DNA from: Leeuwenhoekiella palythoae
GTDB taxonomy: Bacteria; Bacteroidota; Bacteroidia; Flavobacteriales; Flavobacteriaceae
Direction: 5' to 3'
NCBI RefSeq assembly: GCF_900130045.1
Contig: NZ_FQXT01000004.1
Location: forward strand, 451,276 to 515,275
Length of the DNA: 64,000 nt
Of the stretch, positions 1 through 7,701 are shown piece after piece. Position 1 is the first letter of the stretch; every line of letters begins with the position of its first letter. Both the position numbers and the translations under genes were made by a program. The notes beneath the pieces were generated by a model. That model searched no databases. It was not told where the DNA came from and worked only from the letters and a program-made list of their open reading frames with translations.

Positions 1-1
1 T

Positions 2-1150
2 ATGAATTCGTTGCGTCTGGTTTTTAGTAATCTACGGTATTTTACTCCGGTTTTTTTGTTTGCCACCCTGAATATTCTTTACGGGACTTGGGCGATCTAT
101 ATTCCTAAAATAACAGCCAAGTTGCAGTTGTCTGAAGGCGAACTCGGCTTTGCGGTGTTTTTTATGGCTTTAGGAACCTTATGTACCATCCCTTTTGTAC
201 CCCGATTTATCAAAAACATAGGTCTAGGAAAAGCGGTTTTGTTTGCGGTAATCGGCTTTTGTGTGTTGATCATACAGCCATTTTTAGCGAGCACCTATGT
301 GCTTTTGTGTGCCTCATTGTTTGGAGTAGGTATTTTTTCCGGATTGCTTGATGTGACAATAAATACTTTAGTCACCGAAATCGAGCGTCGCGACGAAGTG
401 CATTTTATGTCGGTTTCTCACGGGTTTTTCAGTTTAGGCGGAATGCTGGGTGCCGGATTAGGCAGTTTGCTGATGCCGTACATCGCTTTACCAAAGTGGC
501 ACATAGCCGGTGTAAGCGCCCTGTTGATTCTAATCAATTTGCTTTTATGCAAACACTATTTTTCGATCAAAGCAGCAGCACACGAAGAGACCTCAAGCTT
601 TAAACTGAAGAATTTGCGACCCTTAGTAGGTTTAGCATTAATAGGCTTTTTAGTAATGGCCGCAGAGGGAGCGATCGTAGATTGGAGCGCATTGTATATG
701 GAGCAGGTAACTTTGGCAAGCGCAGCATTGGCGGGCTTAGGATATACTATTTTTAACGGAACAATGGCTATTGGCCGTTTTTTTGGAGATGCGATCAGCG
801 CATCTTACGGATCGCGTCTGATCATCATTGTAGGTTCTTTTATAGCAGCAATAGGTTTTGGAATTATCCTCAGCGGAAGTACTATTTACGCATTACTGGG
901 TTTTGGAGCTGTAGGGCTTGGACTTTCAATTGTGGTGCCGGAGTTGTTTAGATACAGCGGAAATTTAAAAGGAATACGTGCAGAAGAAGGCATAAGTTTT
1001 ATCGCTGGTACCGGCTTTGTAGGCCTGCTTTTAGGTCCGGTTTTTCTTGGGTTTCTGGCGGAAACCTTCAGCTTAAAAGGCAGTTTTAGTGCTTTGCTTT
1101 GTTTTACCGCATTAGCCGGGCTCATTGCTGTACGCTTAAAACGCAATTAA
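2..1150 (+). CDS. MFS transporter, sugar/drug type (382 aa)
   Basis: The protein is almost entirely hydrophobic, with about twelve membrane segments, as in major facilitator superfamily carriers. Segment 1 is near residues 15-35 and is followed by a YxPxI element typical of the fucose permease/YbjJ-like branch. An acidic residue sits in the middle of the second half (EGAIVDWSALYM). The length of 382 residues is normal for the family. The ATG lies at the very edge of the window, so a start further upstream cannot be excluded. The substrate is unknown. A strong hairpin terminator follows immediately and separates it from the convergent lipoprotein gene. Family assignment is firm; sugar versus drug export is undecided. 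Confidence 0.8.
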   Translation: MNSLRLVFSNLRYFTPVFLFATLNILYGTWAIYIPKITAKLQLSEGELGFAVFFMALGTLCTIPFVPRFIKNIGLGKAVLFAVIGFCVLIIQPFLASTYVLLCASLFGVGIFSGLLDVTINTLVTEIERRDEVHFMSVSHGFFSLGGMLGAGLGSLLMPYIALPKWHIAGVSALLILINLLLCKHYFSIKAAAHEETSSFKLKNLRPLVGLALIGFLVMAAEGAIVDWSALYMEQVTLASAALAGLGYTIFNGTMAIGRFFGDAISASYGSRLIIIVGSFIAAIGFGIILSGSTIYALLGFGAVGLGLSIVVPELFRYSGNLKGIRAEEGISFIAGTGFVGLLLGPVFLGFLAETFSLKGSFSALLCFTALAGLIAVRLKRN

Positions 1151-1152
1151 AA

Positions 1153-1173
1153 AAGCCCGTACAGCACGGGCTT
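1153..1173. terminator. Bidirectional terminator between convergent genes
   Basis: A perfect 8-bp stem (AAGCCCGT / ACGGGCTT) encloses a 5-nt loop. An A-run on the left acts as a U-tract for minus-strand transcripts. It lies 3 nt after the MFS stop codon and 60 nt beyond the end of the convergent lipoprotein gene. Confidence 0.8.
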
Positions 1174-1234
1174 GGTATTTAGTAAAACTATCTAAAGAAA
1201 GTCTGCGTCTTGGAATTTCTAACACTTAATTCTA

Positions 1235-1954
1235 TTACTCTTCGGTTTTTACAGCGATATCTGTAAAATACAGATGAACTGCATCTTCGGGCGCTTTATG
1301 ATCTGCAGCGATCTTGATTCCTTTGTAATCTTTATAATCTTCCCAAGTGGTTACCATAGAATATTCTGAAACGTTTCCGCGGCGGTAAATCCATTCTCTA
1401 ACCATAAACTCATCATCATAAAAGAAATCGTAAGCATCACCCGGCGTATAACCGCCTTTTTCGCCATTGTAGGTAAGTGTGATCTTACTTAATTTTTGTT
1501 GGCTCATAGGAGCGGTCGCCGTATCCTGAACTGTTAGTGTTGTGCCTTCATCCCAAACCAAATGCATAGGAGCGAGTAACCAATAGGCATCGTTGATAAA
1601 GCCTTTGTCTGCATCCATAGAGAGGCTATCTACTTCTTTTCGATTGAAAGAAACCGTGTCCTTATCACTGCGCATCGTTACATCCATAGTTTGCGGATTC
1701 CATTTCCAAGCGCGTTCAAAATGGCTGTCACCACGATCTACATTGAAGGTGAATTGTACTTCAGTAACTGATTTCCAGTTTTTCAAGCCGTTTGCTTCGG
1801 CGATTTTATAAGCGATCTCCTCTTCAGGAGTGCGGTCTTTTTCGGCAAGCTCTTCTGTATTCACTACCGGCGGCTGCGCTGTGGTTTCTTGAGATTCGTT
1901 TTTACAGGCAAACAGACTTAGGCTTAAACCGGTAAGGAATAGAATTTTTTTCAT
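1235..1954 (-). CDS. Putative lipoprotein of unknown function (239 aa)
   Basis: The N-terminus is a lipoprotein signal peptide ending in the lipobox LFAC, with Cys17 as the lipidation site. A short Glu/Thr-rich linker follows. The rest (about residues 45-239) is rich in alternating beta-strand patterns and aromatic residues, such as EWIYRRGN and FERAWKWNP. This would suit a LolA/outer-membrane-lipoprotein-like half-barrel, but I recognise no named domain with certainty. It stands alone, convergent to the MFS gene and divergent from the pirin gene. The likely location is the periplasmic face of a membrane. The lipoprotein call is secure; the function is unknown. Confidence 0.7.
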   Translation of the reverse strand: MKKILFLTGLSLSLFACKNESQETTAQPPVVNTEELAEKDRTPEEEIAYKIAEANGLKNWKSVTEVQFTFNVDRGDSHFERAWKWNPQTMDVTMRSDKDTVSFNRKEVDSLSMDADKGFINDAYWLLAPMHLVWDEGTTLTVQDTATAPMSQQKLSKITLTYNGEKGGYTPGDAYDFFYDDEFMVREWIYRRGNVSEYSMVTTWEDYKDYKGIKIAADHKAPEDAVHLYFTDIAVKTEE

Positions 1955-2102
1955 GGATTAGTCTTAATAGGATTGTTCATCGTTTTAAAAGTACAAAGCT
2001 TATTGTTTAGAGCGCGCATTTTAGAAAGATTTTATGATTGTCTGGGGCTTGCAAAGTGTAAGTCTGAGTGTATTTTACGACTGTTAAAACAAATGAATTT
2101 GT

Positions 2103-2816
2103 ATGAAAAAAATACTGCATAGATCTGAAACTCGAGGAGATGCTAACCACGGTTGGTTGCATAGTAAACACACATTTAGCTTTGCAAATTATTATGATCC
2201 GCAGCGTATGAACTTTGGTGTACTGCGCGTGTTGAATGATGATAAAGTAAGCGGCGGTATGGGCTTTGGAACGCATCCGCATCAAAATATGGAAATCATT
2301 TCGATTCCTTTATCGGGTGACTTGGAGCATCAAGATAGTATGGGGAATACTACCGTGATCAAAGAAGGAGATATTCAGGTTATGAGCGCCGGGACCGGCG
2401 TGCAACATTCAGAATATAACAAAAATAAGGACGAGGAAGTTCGTTTTTTACAGATTTGGGTCATTCCGCATACGCAAAATGTTGAGCCACGATATGATCA
2501 AATAACCTTGAAAAAAGAGGATCGTAAAAATAAACTGCAGCAAGTGCTTTCGCCCAACAAAGAGGATGCAGGTGTGTGGATTCATCAAGACGCTTGGTTT
2601 AATATGGTAGATCTTGATGCTGATAAAGCGGTTACTTATGATTTCAATCTAGTGTCAAACGGACTATATCTATTCGTTTTAGAAGGAAGCGTTGAAGTAG
2701 CAGACGAAAAGTTAGAACGCCGTGACGGCTTGGGGATTTTTGAAACGCAGTCGATCACCCTTAAAGCAAGCGAGCAGGCTTCGGTGCTTTTAATGGAAGT
2801 GCCTTTACGCGTTTAG
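2103..2816 (+). CDS. Pirin family protein (bicupin)
   Basis: The 237-residue protein has the pirin layout: an N-terminal cupin opening with the conserved Asp-x-Asn-x-Gly-Trp-x-x-x-x-His-x-F-S-F-A-N-Y-Y pattern (about residues 13-31), then a second, degenerate cupin. The metal site is visible as HPHQNME (His58, His60) together with His102 and Glu104 in GVQHSE. Related bacterial pirins (YhaK/YhhW) bind iron or another metal, and some oxidise quercetin in vitro. The cellular role in flavobacteria is not established. It is monocistronic and divergent from the lipoprotein gene. Family assignment is firm and substrate unknown. Confidence 0.88.
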   Translation: MKKILHRSETRGDANHGWLHSKHTFSFANYYDPQRMNFGVLRVLNDDKVSGGMGFGTHPHQNMEIISIPLSGDLEHQDSMGNTTVIKEGDIQVMSAGTGVQHSEYNKNKDEEVRFLQIWVIPHTQNVEPRYDQITLKKEDRKNKLQQVLSPNKEDAGVWIHQDAWFNMVDLDADKAVTYDFNLVSNGLYLFVLEGSVEVADEKLERRDGLGIFETQSITLKASEQASVLLMEVPLRV

Positions 2817-2886
2817 ATAAAAAATGCCTGCATTGACCGTGTGATTAAGACTGATATTTTGTTGGTACTGCCAATGTCTCATGGTC

Positions 2887-2917
2887 TTGACCTGAGCGGA
2901 TTTACTTATTAATTTTG
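2887..2917 (+). promoter_or_regulatory. Bacteroidota-type promoter for the 71-aa gene
   Basis: A -33 TTG (2887-2889) and a -7 TAATTTTG (2910-2917) are separated by 20 bp, matching the TTG/TAnnTTTG consensus and spacing of Bacteroidota primary promoters. The ATG at 2946 follows 28 nt later. Confidence 0.65.
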
Positions 2918-2945
2918 TTGAAACTATTAATTAAACCTTTAATCT

Positions 2946-3161
2946 ATGGAAACACCAATTAAGTTAGAGTTAGTAGGACAAAAAGGAGAACTGTTTGCCT
3001 TGAAATATCCGGGACTACAAATTCCTATTCACGTCAACCAAGAGTTGCTTGAAAAATTTAAAGCCAGTGATGAATATGTGGTCATTGAGCATCAGTCTCC
3101 ACCGGAGTATACTAATGAGCTTTGGGCTTCTTCAGATACAAAAAGTCAGATCAATACTTGA
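2946..3161 (+). CDS. Small conserved-looking protein of unknown function (71 aa)
   Basis: This short soluble protein has a mixed alpha/beta pattern and no signal peptide, membrane segment or cysteine. Reality as a gene rests on context: a well-formed Bacteroidota promoter ends 28 nt upstream, an ATG opens the frame, and a strong intrinsic terminator begins a few bases after the stop. It is therefore a self-contained transcription unit between the pirin and Bcr/CflA genes. The sequence includes KLELVGQKGELFALKYPG and ends in a polar tail. I do not recognise the family and assign no function. Confidence 0.65.
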   Translation: METPIKLELVGQKGELFALKYPGLQIPIHVNQELLEKFKASDEYVVIEHQSPPEYTNELWASSDTKSQINT

Positions 3162-3167
3162 TTTTCT

Positions 3168-3200
3168 AAAAGTGCGATACAAAACAGTATCGCACTTTTT
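3168..3200 (+). terminator. Intrinsic terminator
   Basis: A 10-bp perfect stem (AGTGCGATAC / GTATCGCACT) with a 6-nt loop is extended by A/T pairs and followed by a T-run. It closes the 71-aa gene. Confidence 0.9.
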
Positions 3201-3309
3201 TATTGGCACTGTTAGAGCCTTAAAAAAATACATCGTTACCTTAAGAAATCCGCAAGGGATTTACAATTTTAATAACACAAGCGTGCCGGTTTTTTGCTTT
3301 TACATAGGT

Positions 3310-3317
3310 TAATTTTG
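3310..3317 (+). promoter_or_regulatory. Candidate -7 element (TAATTTTG)
   Basis: The octamer matches TAnnTTTG and lies 17 nt before the ATG of the Bcr/CflA-type transporter. No TTG is found at the expected 17-23 bp spacing, so this is a half-supported promoter. Confidence 0.4.
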
Positions 3318-3334
3318 CACTTTAGAATCAGGTT

Positions 3335-4552
3335 ATGACAAAACGCTTTACAACTTCTTCCCGCAATTTAATCATACTCATTCTTGGAACGCTAATAGCT
3401 ATTGGTCCGTTTTCTATTGATATGTATCTGCCCGGTTTTGGAAACGTAGCCGATGATTTTGGGGTAGACATCAGCAAAGTAGGTCTTACGCTTACCAGCT
3501 ATCTCATCGGGATCGCATTGGGGCAATTAGCCTATGGACCTTTAATGGATCGTTTTGGTAGAAGAAGACCGCTAATAGGTGGTTTGATTTTATTTACGGT
3601 TACTGCATTGCTGTGTGCCTTCAGCTGGAATCTCAACATTTTGATCGCTGCCCGCTTTTTTATGGCCTTGGGAGGCTGCGCCGGAATGGTTGCTTCTAAA
3701 GCGATCGTAAGAGATTTGTTTGAGAAAAAACAAGTTGCAGATGTGCTTTCGACCCTGATGTTGATTATGGGAGTTGCGCCTATAATTGCGCCTACGGTAG
3801 GAGGTATCGTCATTGGTGCTTTTGACTGGGAAGCTGTGTTTTATATTCTTGCGGTATTTGCCATTTTGATGCTGCTGCTTATCACATTTGTACTTCCTGA
3901 AAGCGCAGCGCCTAACCGCAGTACCAGCTTACGTCCTAAGAATATTATTCTAGAATACCTTTCTATTTTACGCAACAGAGAGTTCTTTATTTTTGCGATC
4001 ACACGAGGCTTTACTATGGGATGTTTACTGAGCTATGTGAGCAGCGCTCCCTTTATTTTTATCGAATTTTTTGAACTGAGTGAGCAGCAGTTTGGGTGGG
4101 TCTTTGGGAGTAATGCCTTAGGTTTAATTCTGGGAAGTCAGATCAACCGTTTGGCCTTAAAACGCTTTTCACTATTGCAAATTACCGTCACTACCTGTGT
4201 AGCCTTGAGTATACTCACAGCCTGTGGTTTGGGGATAAGTTTTCTAAACTTAATCAATTTTTGGGTGGTGTATCCTTTCCTGTTTATGATGCTCTTTTTG
4301 ATCGGTTTTCAAAACCCTAACGTGACCGCTTTATCTTTAGATCCTTTCACGAAACAAGCCGGAAGCGCTTCGGCATTAATAGGAAGTATTGGGATGATCT
4401 TTGGTTCTGTAGCCAGTATTTTAGTTGCTCAACTAGTGACCGAAAGCGTCAAGCCGTTACTCTACATTTTATTCGGAAGTGCGTTATGCAGTTTGGCGTT
4501 GGTGCTATATTATCTCAACAGACGTAAAACTTATGCTTTGCAAACTTCTTAA
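3335..4552 (+). CDS. Bcr/CflA family multidrug efflux MFS transporter
   Basis: The 405-residue, twelve-segment membrane protein has the Bcr/CflA hallmarks: the first segment contains GPFSIDMYLP (about residues 24-33), and motif A reads YGPLMDRFGRRRPLIGG (about 67-83). A family-typical LMGVAPIIAPTVGG stretch (motif C region, antiporter-like) lies in segment 5. Such proteins export drugs (bicyclomycin, chloramphenicol-type compounds) or, in some cases, amino acids such as cysteine, in exchange for protons across the inner membrane. It has its own candidate -7 box and no obvious co-transcribed neighbour. Family confidence is high; the real substrate cannot be read. Confidence 0.88.
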   Translation: MTKRFTTSSRNLIILILGTLIAIGPFSIDMYLPGFGNVADDFGVDISKVGLTLTSYLIGIALGQLAYGPLMDRFGRRRPLIGGLILFTVTALLCAFSWNLNILIAARFFMALGGCAGMVASKAIVRDLFEKKQVADVLSTLMLIMGVAPIIAPTVGGIVIGAFDWEAVFYILAVFAILMLLLITFVLPESAAPNRSTSLRPKNIILEYLSILRNREFFIFAITRGFTMGCLLSYVSSAPFIFIEFFELSEQQFGWVFGSNALGLILGSQINRLALKRFSLLQITVTTCVALSILTACGLGISFLNLINFWVVYPFLFMMLFLIGFQNPNVTALSLDPFTKQAGSASALIGSIGMIFGSVASILVAQLVTESVKPLLYILFGSALCSLALVLYYLNRRKTYALQTS

Positions 4553-4729
4553 TTCATAAACCGAAGCATTTTAAGAATTACCGAAGCGCTTGTCTGAAAT
4601 TCTGCTCCTCTCAACTATTAAGAAAGTTTTGGTTTCGCTAGAAACTTATTTGTTAGTATTTTAAAACCTAAAATTAAAAGTCTGCTAAAAAGGCTCTTTA
4701 GGTAGCTCACCCATTTTAAAAACTAACTT

Positions 4730-5467
4730 ATGAATTCAAAAAAAGCACTTCCTCTAATTCTCATTTTACTTTTTGTGACATTGCCTGTGCTTGCGCAAGA
4801 AAAAAGTTATGATTTCGGTCTTTATTTGGGTGGAGTGAATTATTATGGGGAGGTGGGCAAAAAGAAAGCGATTGCGCCTAATCGCGCGTTTTTTGGACTT
4901 ATAGGAAAAATGAACTTTAATGAAAAGCTGAGTGCTCGTGCTACGTTGACCTATATGACGCTGTATGCAGATGATCGCAATGCCGGCGATGAATACCGAG
5001 CTAATGGAAGAGGGCAATCCCTATTTTACTCCTTTGAGAACAGTCATATAGAGCTTACCGCAGGTATAGAGTATACACCGTTTTCATTCTTTAATAATTC
5101 AAGAAACCCCATTGATTTTTATGTTTTTGGAGGTATAGGAGCAGCTTATGGCGATGAATTGTATTACCCGCTTTCGGCGGGATTTGAAGATGTAGCTGCT
5201 GAAAAATACGGTACAAGTACGCGTCTGGTAGTGCCTTTTGGCGCCGGATTAAAAACGTTTGTGGGTAGTAAATTTATGTTGGGCTTAGAGTTAGCTCCTC
5301 GCTATACCACTTCAGATAATTTTGATGGAAGTCATCCTGATGAACCGCGTTTAGAGCCTAACCAACTTCCTAATTTTGCAAATAATGATTGGTACACCTA
5401 CATAGGCATTACCCTGACGTATCGCATAGGTAAAGGTAGTGACGCGTATTGTGATTGTACATTGTAA
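4730..5467 (+). CDS. Outer-membrane beta-barrel protein, DUF6089-like
   Basis: A classic signal peptide ends at VLA-Q (cleavage after residue 22). The mature protein alternates short amphipathic strands with Gly/aromatic residues (DFGLYLGGVNYYGE, FYVFGGIGAAYGDE, WYTYIGITLTYRIG), and the last strand ends close to the C-terminus. That is the pattern of an eight-strand-type outer-membrane barrel. The opening YLGGxNYxGE and the conserved FFGLIGKMNFN element resemble the DUF6089 family of Bacteroidota. The C-terminus carries an unusual CDC pair, possibly exposed outside the barrel. It stands alone, and its role is unknown. Confidence 0.72.
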   Translation: MNSKKALPLILILLFVTLPVLAQEKSYDFGLYLGGVNYYGEVGKKKAIAPNRAFFGLIGKMNFNEKLSARATLTYMTLYADDRNAGDEYRANGRGQSLFYSFENSHIELTAGIEYTPFSFFNNSRNPIDFYVFGGIGAAYGDELYYPLSAGFEDVAAEKYGTSTRLVVPFGAGLKTFVGSKFMLGLELAPRYTTSDNFDGSHPDEPRLEPNQLPNFANNDWYTYIGITLTYRIGKGSDAYCDCTL

Positions 5468-5549
5468 TCGGTTAATGACTTCTTCAAAAGCTAAAAATAA
5501 CCAGAGTAGTTATAGTGTTCTAGTGTTTGCAATTAGCTAATCTAAACCA

Positions 5550-5906
5550 CTACTTGGCGTATTCTTCAATTACAAAATCGCCCCAGTCAGCAATAGATTG
5601 TATTAAAGGAATTAGAGTTTTACCAAAATCAGTTAAGGAATATTCGACTTTTAAAGGTGGTTTTGATGTATAAACTTTTCTTTTGATCAGGCCATCTTCC
5701 TCTAACGCTTTTAGTTGTAGACTCAAGGTTCTTTCGGTAACCGTAGGCATTGATTTTCTCAATTCGTTATACCTTAATTTTTTATTTATTAGATGGAAGA
5801 GGATCACCGTTTTCCATTTTCCACCAATAATTCCCATCGTTAAGCTTGCACAACAAGGGTATTCGTTACCTCTGAAAGTAATCATTTTTGCATCTGCTTT
5901 TTCCAT
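5550..5906 (-). CDS. HxlR family winged-helix transcriptional regulator
   Basis: This 118-residue regulator has the HxlR signature: a PCC-containing N-terminus (Cys18-Cys19), GGKWKTVILFHL leading into the wHTH, then RYNELRKSMPTVTERTLSLQLKALEEDGL, and the wing VEYSLTDFGKTL. HxlR proteins often sense electrophiles or oxidants through an N-terminal cysteine (as in HypR and QorR) and control adjacent oxidoreductases. Here the gene is divergent from a nitroreductase with only 98 bp between them. That gap contains a palindrome over the nitroreductase promoter (see 5969-5985). Cysteine sensing is an inference from the family. DNA-binding assignment is firm. Confidence 0.92.
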   Translation of the reverse strand: MEKADAKMITFRGNEYPCCASLTMGIIGGKWKTVILFHLINKKLRYNELRKSMPTVTERTLSLQLKALEEDGLIKRKVYTSKPPLKVEYSLTDFGKTLIPLIQSIADWGDFVIEEYAK

Positions 5907-5935
5907 ATAATTAGTACTATCATTTTTGACCGTTA

Positions 5936-5966
5936 TTGCAAAGATATTATGCTATACATAATTTTG
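5936..5966 (+). promoter_or_regulatory. Promoter of the nitroreductase operon
   Basis: A TTG (5936-5938) and TAATTTTG (5959-5966) are 20 bp apart, fitting the Bacteroidota -33/-7 consensus. The predicted start site falls inside the palindrome at 5969-5985. Confidence 0.65.
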
Positions 5967-5968
5967 CA

Positions 5969-5985
5969 ACTATAAAAATTATAGT
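5969..5985. promoter_or_regulatory. Candidate HxlR operator (inverted repeat)
   Basis: A perfect 7-bp inverted repeat ACTATAA-AAA-TTATAGT lies directly downstream of the -7 element, over the predicted transcription start. ACTAT/ATAGT half-sites of this size suit a dimeric winged-helix repressor. Assignment to the divergent HxlR protein is inferred from position. Confidence 0.55.
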
Positions 5986-6004
5986 ATAATCTAAACATTA
6001 GAAA

Positions 6005-6664
6005 ATGAACTTAAAAGAAACACTAGACTGGAGATACACAACCAAGGAATTTGACCCAAATAAAACTATATCTGAATCAGATATGAGGCAGGTGAAAAAT
6101 CTATTACGAATGAGTCCTTCAAGCGTCAACTTACAACCTTGGCATTTTATAATTGCTGAATCGAAAGAGGGAAAAGAACGAATAGCAACAGGGACACAAG
6201 GCTTTTTTCATTTTAATGAACCAAAAATTGTAAACGCATCGGCAGTTATACTGTTTTGTTCAAAAATTGATGCTGATGATAAATATTATCAACATATCGC
6301 TGATACAGATGATAAAAGCGGGAGGTTTCCAAATGAAGATATAAAAAATGGATTTTTAGGTGCTGTAAAGACATTTGCAGGAATTCATAAATATGACTTG
6401 AAAGACTTAAATCATTGGATGGAAAAGCAAGTTTATCTAAACATAGGAAGCTTTTTATTAGGCGTAGCTGCACTTGGAATAGATGCTACTCCCATGGAAG
6501 GTATTGATGTAAAAGCCTTAGATGAAGAATTTGGTTTAAGAGAAAAAGGATATACTTCTTTAGTTGCGGTATCCATAGGTTATAGAGCTGAATCTGATTT
6601 TAATGCTACTGAAAAGACACCAAAATCAAGATTGCCTGAAAGTGAAATTATCACTGTAATCTAA
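6005..6664 (+). CDS. NAD(P)H-dependent nitroreductase, NfsB-like
   Basis: The protein (219 aa) matches the flavin-dependent nitroreductase/dihydropteridine reductase group. It opens [11 protein letters not shown] and has the FMN-binding [14 protein letters not shown] stretch (about residues 37-50). The central helix is the dimer interface, and a C-terminal [12 protein letters not shown] segment precedes the terminal FMN contacts. Such enzymes reduce nitroaromatics, quinones or pteridines with NAD(P)H in the cytoplasm. The gene sits under a divergent HxlR regulator, a common pairing for electrophile or quinone response. It is followed 10 nt later by a DUF4437 lipoprotein gene, so the two are probably co-transcribed. 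Base composition is clearly more A+T-rich than the flanking transporter genes. Confidence 0.88.
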   Translation: MNLKETLDWRYTTKEFDPNKTISESDMRQVKNLLRMSPSSVNLQPWHFIIAESKEGKERIATGTQGFFHFNEPKIVNASAVILFCSKIDADDKYYQHIADTDDKSGRFPNEDIKNGFLGAVKTFAGIHKYDLKDLNHWMEKQVYLNIGSFLLGVAALGIDATPMEGIDVKALDEEFGLREKGYTSLVAVSIGYRAESDFNATEKTPKSRLPESEIITVI

Positions 6665-6674
6665 ACTTCTAATA

Positions 6675-7532
6675 ATGATTCAGTCAAACTTCTATTTAAT
6701 TCTTTTTGTAGGATTAATTTTCTCTTGTGACAATCCAAAATCAGAAGAAAAAACGACAGAAAATACTATTTCTGAAATTATAAAAAACCCAACAAATAAA
6801 GTTGGTTTAAGTTCTGATATTCTATGGGAGAAGATGAATCCTGCACGAGGTGATCAAAGCCCTCTGGCCGGAACAATTTGGGGAGATAGAAAAGCTGAGG
6901 TCTCAACTGGATATATTGGGAAATTTATAGATGGATTTTCATCACCCGCACACATTCATAATGTAACATATCGTGCCATTGTGATGAAAGGATTAATACA
7001 CAATGATGACCCAAAAGCAGAAAATATGTGGATGCCTGTTGGCTCATTCTGGACACAACCGGCTGGTGAACCACATATTACGTCTGCTAAAGGAGAAGAA
7101 ACCATGGCGTATATCGAGATCGATAACGGTCCATACTTAGTAAAACCAACAAATGAGTCTTTTGATAACGGGGAACGCCCAGTTAATATTGATGCCTCTA
7201 ATATGGTATGGCTTGACAATACCCAAACAAATTGGATTTCAGGCGATAACCAATCAAAAATTAGTTTTTTATGGAAAAATGCAGAAGATATTTGTGGCGT
7301 TCTAGTGAAACTACCTGAACATTTTAGAGGAAAAATTTATAGTAGAGGTACTATTTTTTATGGAGTAATTATAGGTGGAAATGTTGATTATAAAATGCCT
7401 GATACAGATTCTGTAATAAATTTAGACGCTGGAAGTTATTTTGAATCAACAGGAAATAGTGTTCACGATATTTCAACACCTGAAGACACTTTAATTTACA
7501 TAAGGTCTAGCGACAAAATTAAAATTGAATAA
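6675..7532 (+). CDS. DUF4437 cupin-type lipoprotein
   Basis: The signal peptide ends in the lipobox IFSC, with Cys18 as the lipidation site. The mature part is a double cupin of the DUF4437 type. The first half contains [17 protein letters not shown] and a later QPAGEPHIT, which would supply His/Glu metal ligands. The second half repeats the fold around [14 protein letters not shown]. The gene begins 10 nt after the nitroreductase and ends before a strong terminator, so the two form an operon. The function is unknown: a periplasmic cupin with an inducible nitroreductase suggests handling of a small reactive or aromatic compound, but this is only inference. Confidence 0.78.
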   Translation: MIQSNFYLILFVGLIFSCDNPKSEEKTTENTISEIIKNPTNKVGLSSDILWEKMNPARGDQSPLAGTIWGDRKAEVSTGYIGKFIDGFSSPAHIHNVTYRAIVMKGLIHNDDPKAENMWMPVGSFWTQPAGEPHITSAKGEETMAYIEIDNGPYLVKPTNESFDNGERPVNIDASNMVWLDNTQTNWISGDNQSKISFLWKNAEDICGVLVKLPEHFRGKIYSRGTIFYGVIIGGNVDYKMPDTDSVINLDAGSYFESTGNSVHDISTPEDTLIYIRSSDKIKIE

Positions 7533-7564
7533 AGTCAGATTCCCATAAGCAACGAATGGAACAT

Positions 7565-7614
7565 ATAGCGGATAAGAGCAAAATTAAGGTTTAGTTCTTA
7601 CCCGCTATTTTTTC
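7565..7614 (+). terminator. Intrinsic terminator of the nitroreductase operon
   Basis: A 13-bp stem with one mismatch (left arm 7565-7577, right arm 7596-7608) is followed by a T-run. It ends the nitroreductase/DUF4437 operon. Confidence 0.75.
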
Positions 7615-7689
7615 ATTCTAACTGAAATTGTTACCATTAAATATACCGCTTTTTAAGTATGAGACCACGACCCTCAATAACTAAGAAAG

Positions 7690-7697
7690 TATCTTTG
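7690..7697 (+). promoter_or_regulatory. -7 element TATCTTTG immediately before an ATG
   Basis: This is a perfect TAnnTTTG octamer whose last base is only 4 nt upstream of the ABC exporter ATG at 7702. Start sites usually lie a few bases downstream of this element, so the transcript would be leaderless or nearly so. No TTG was found at the usual spacing. Confidence 0.5.
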
Positions 7698-7701
7698 CGT
7701 A

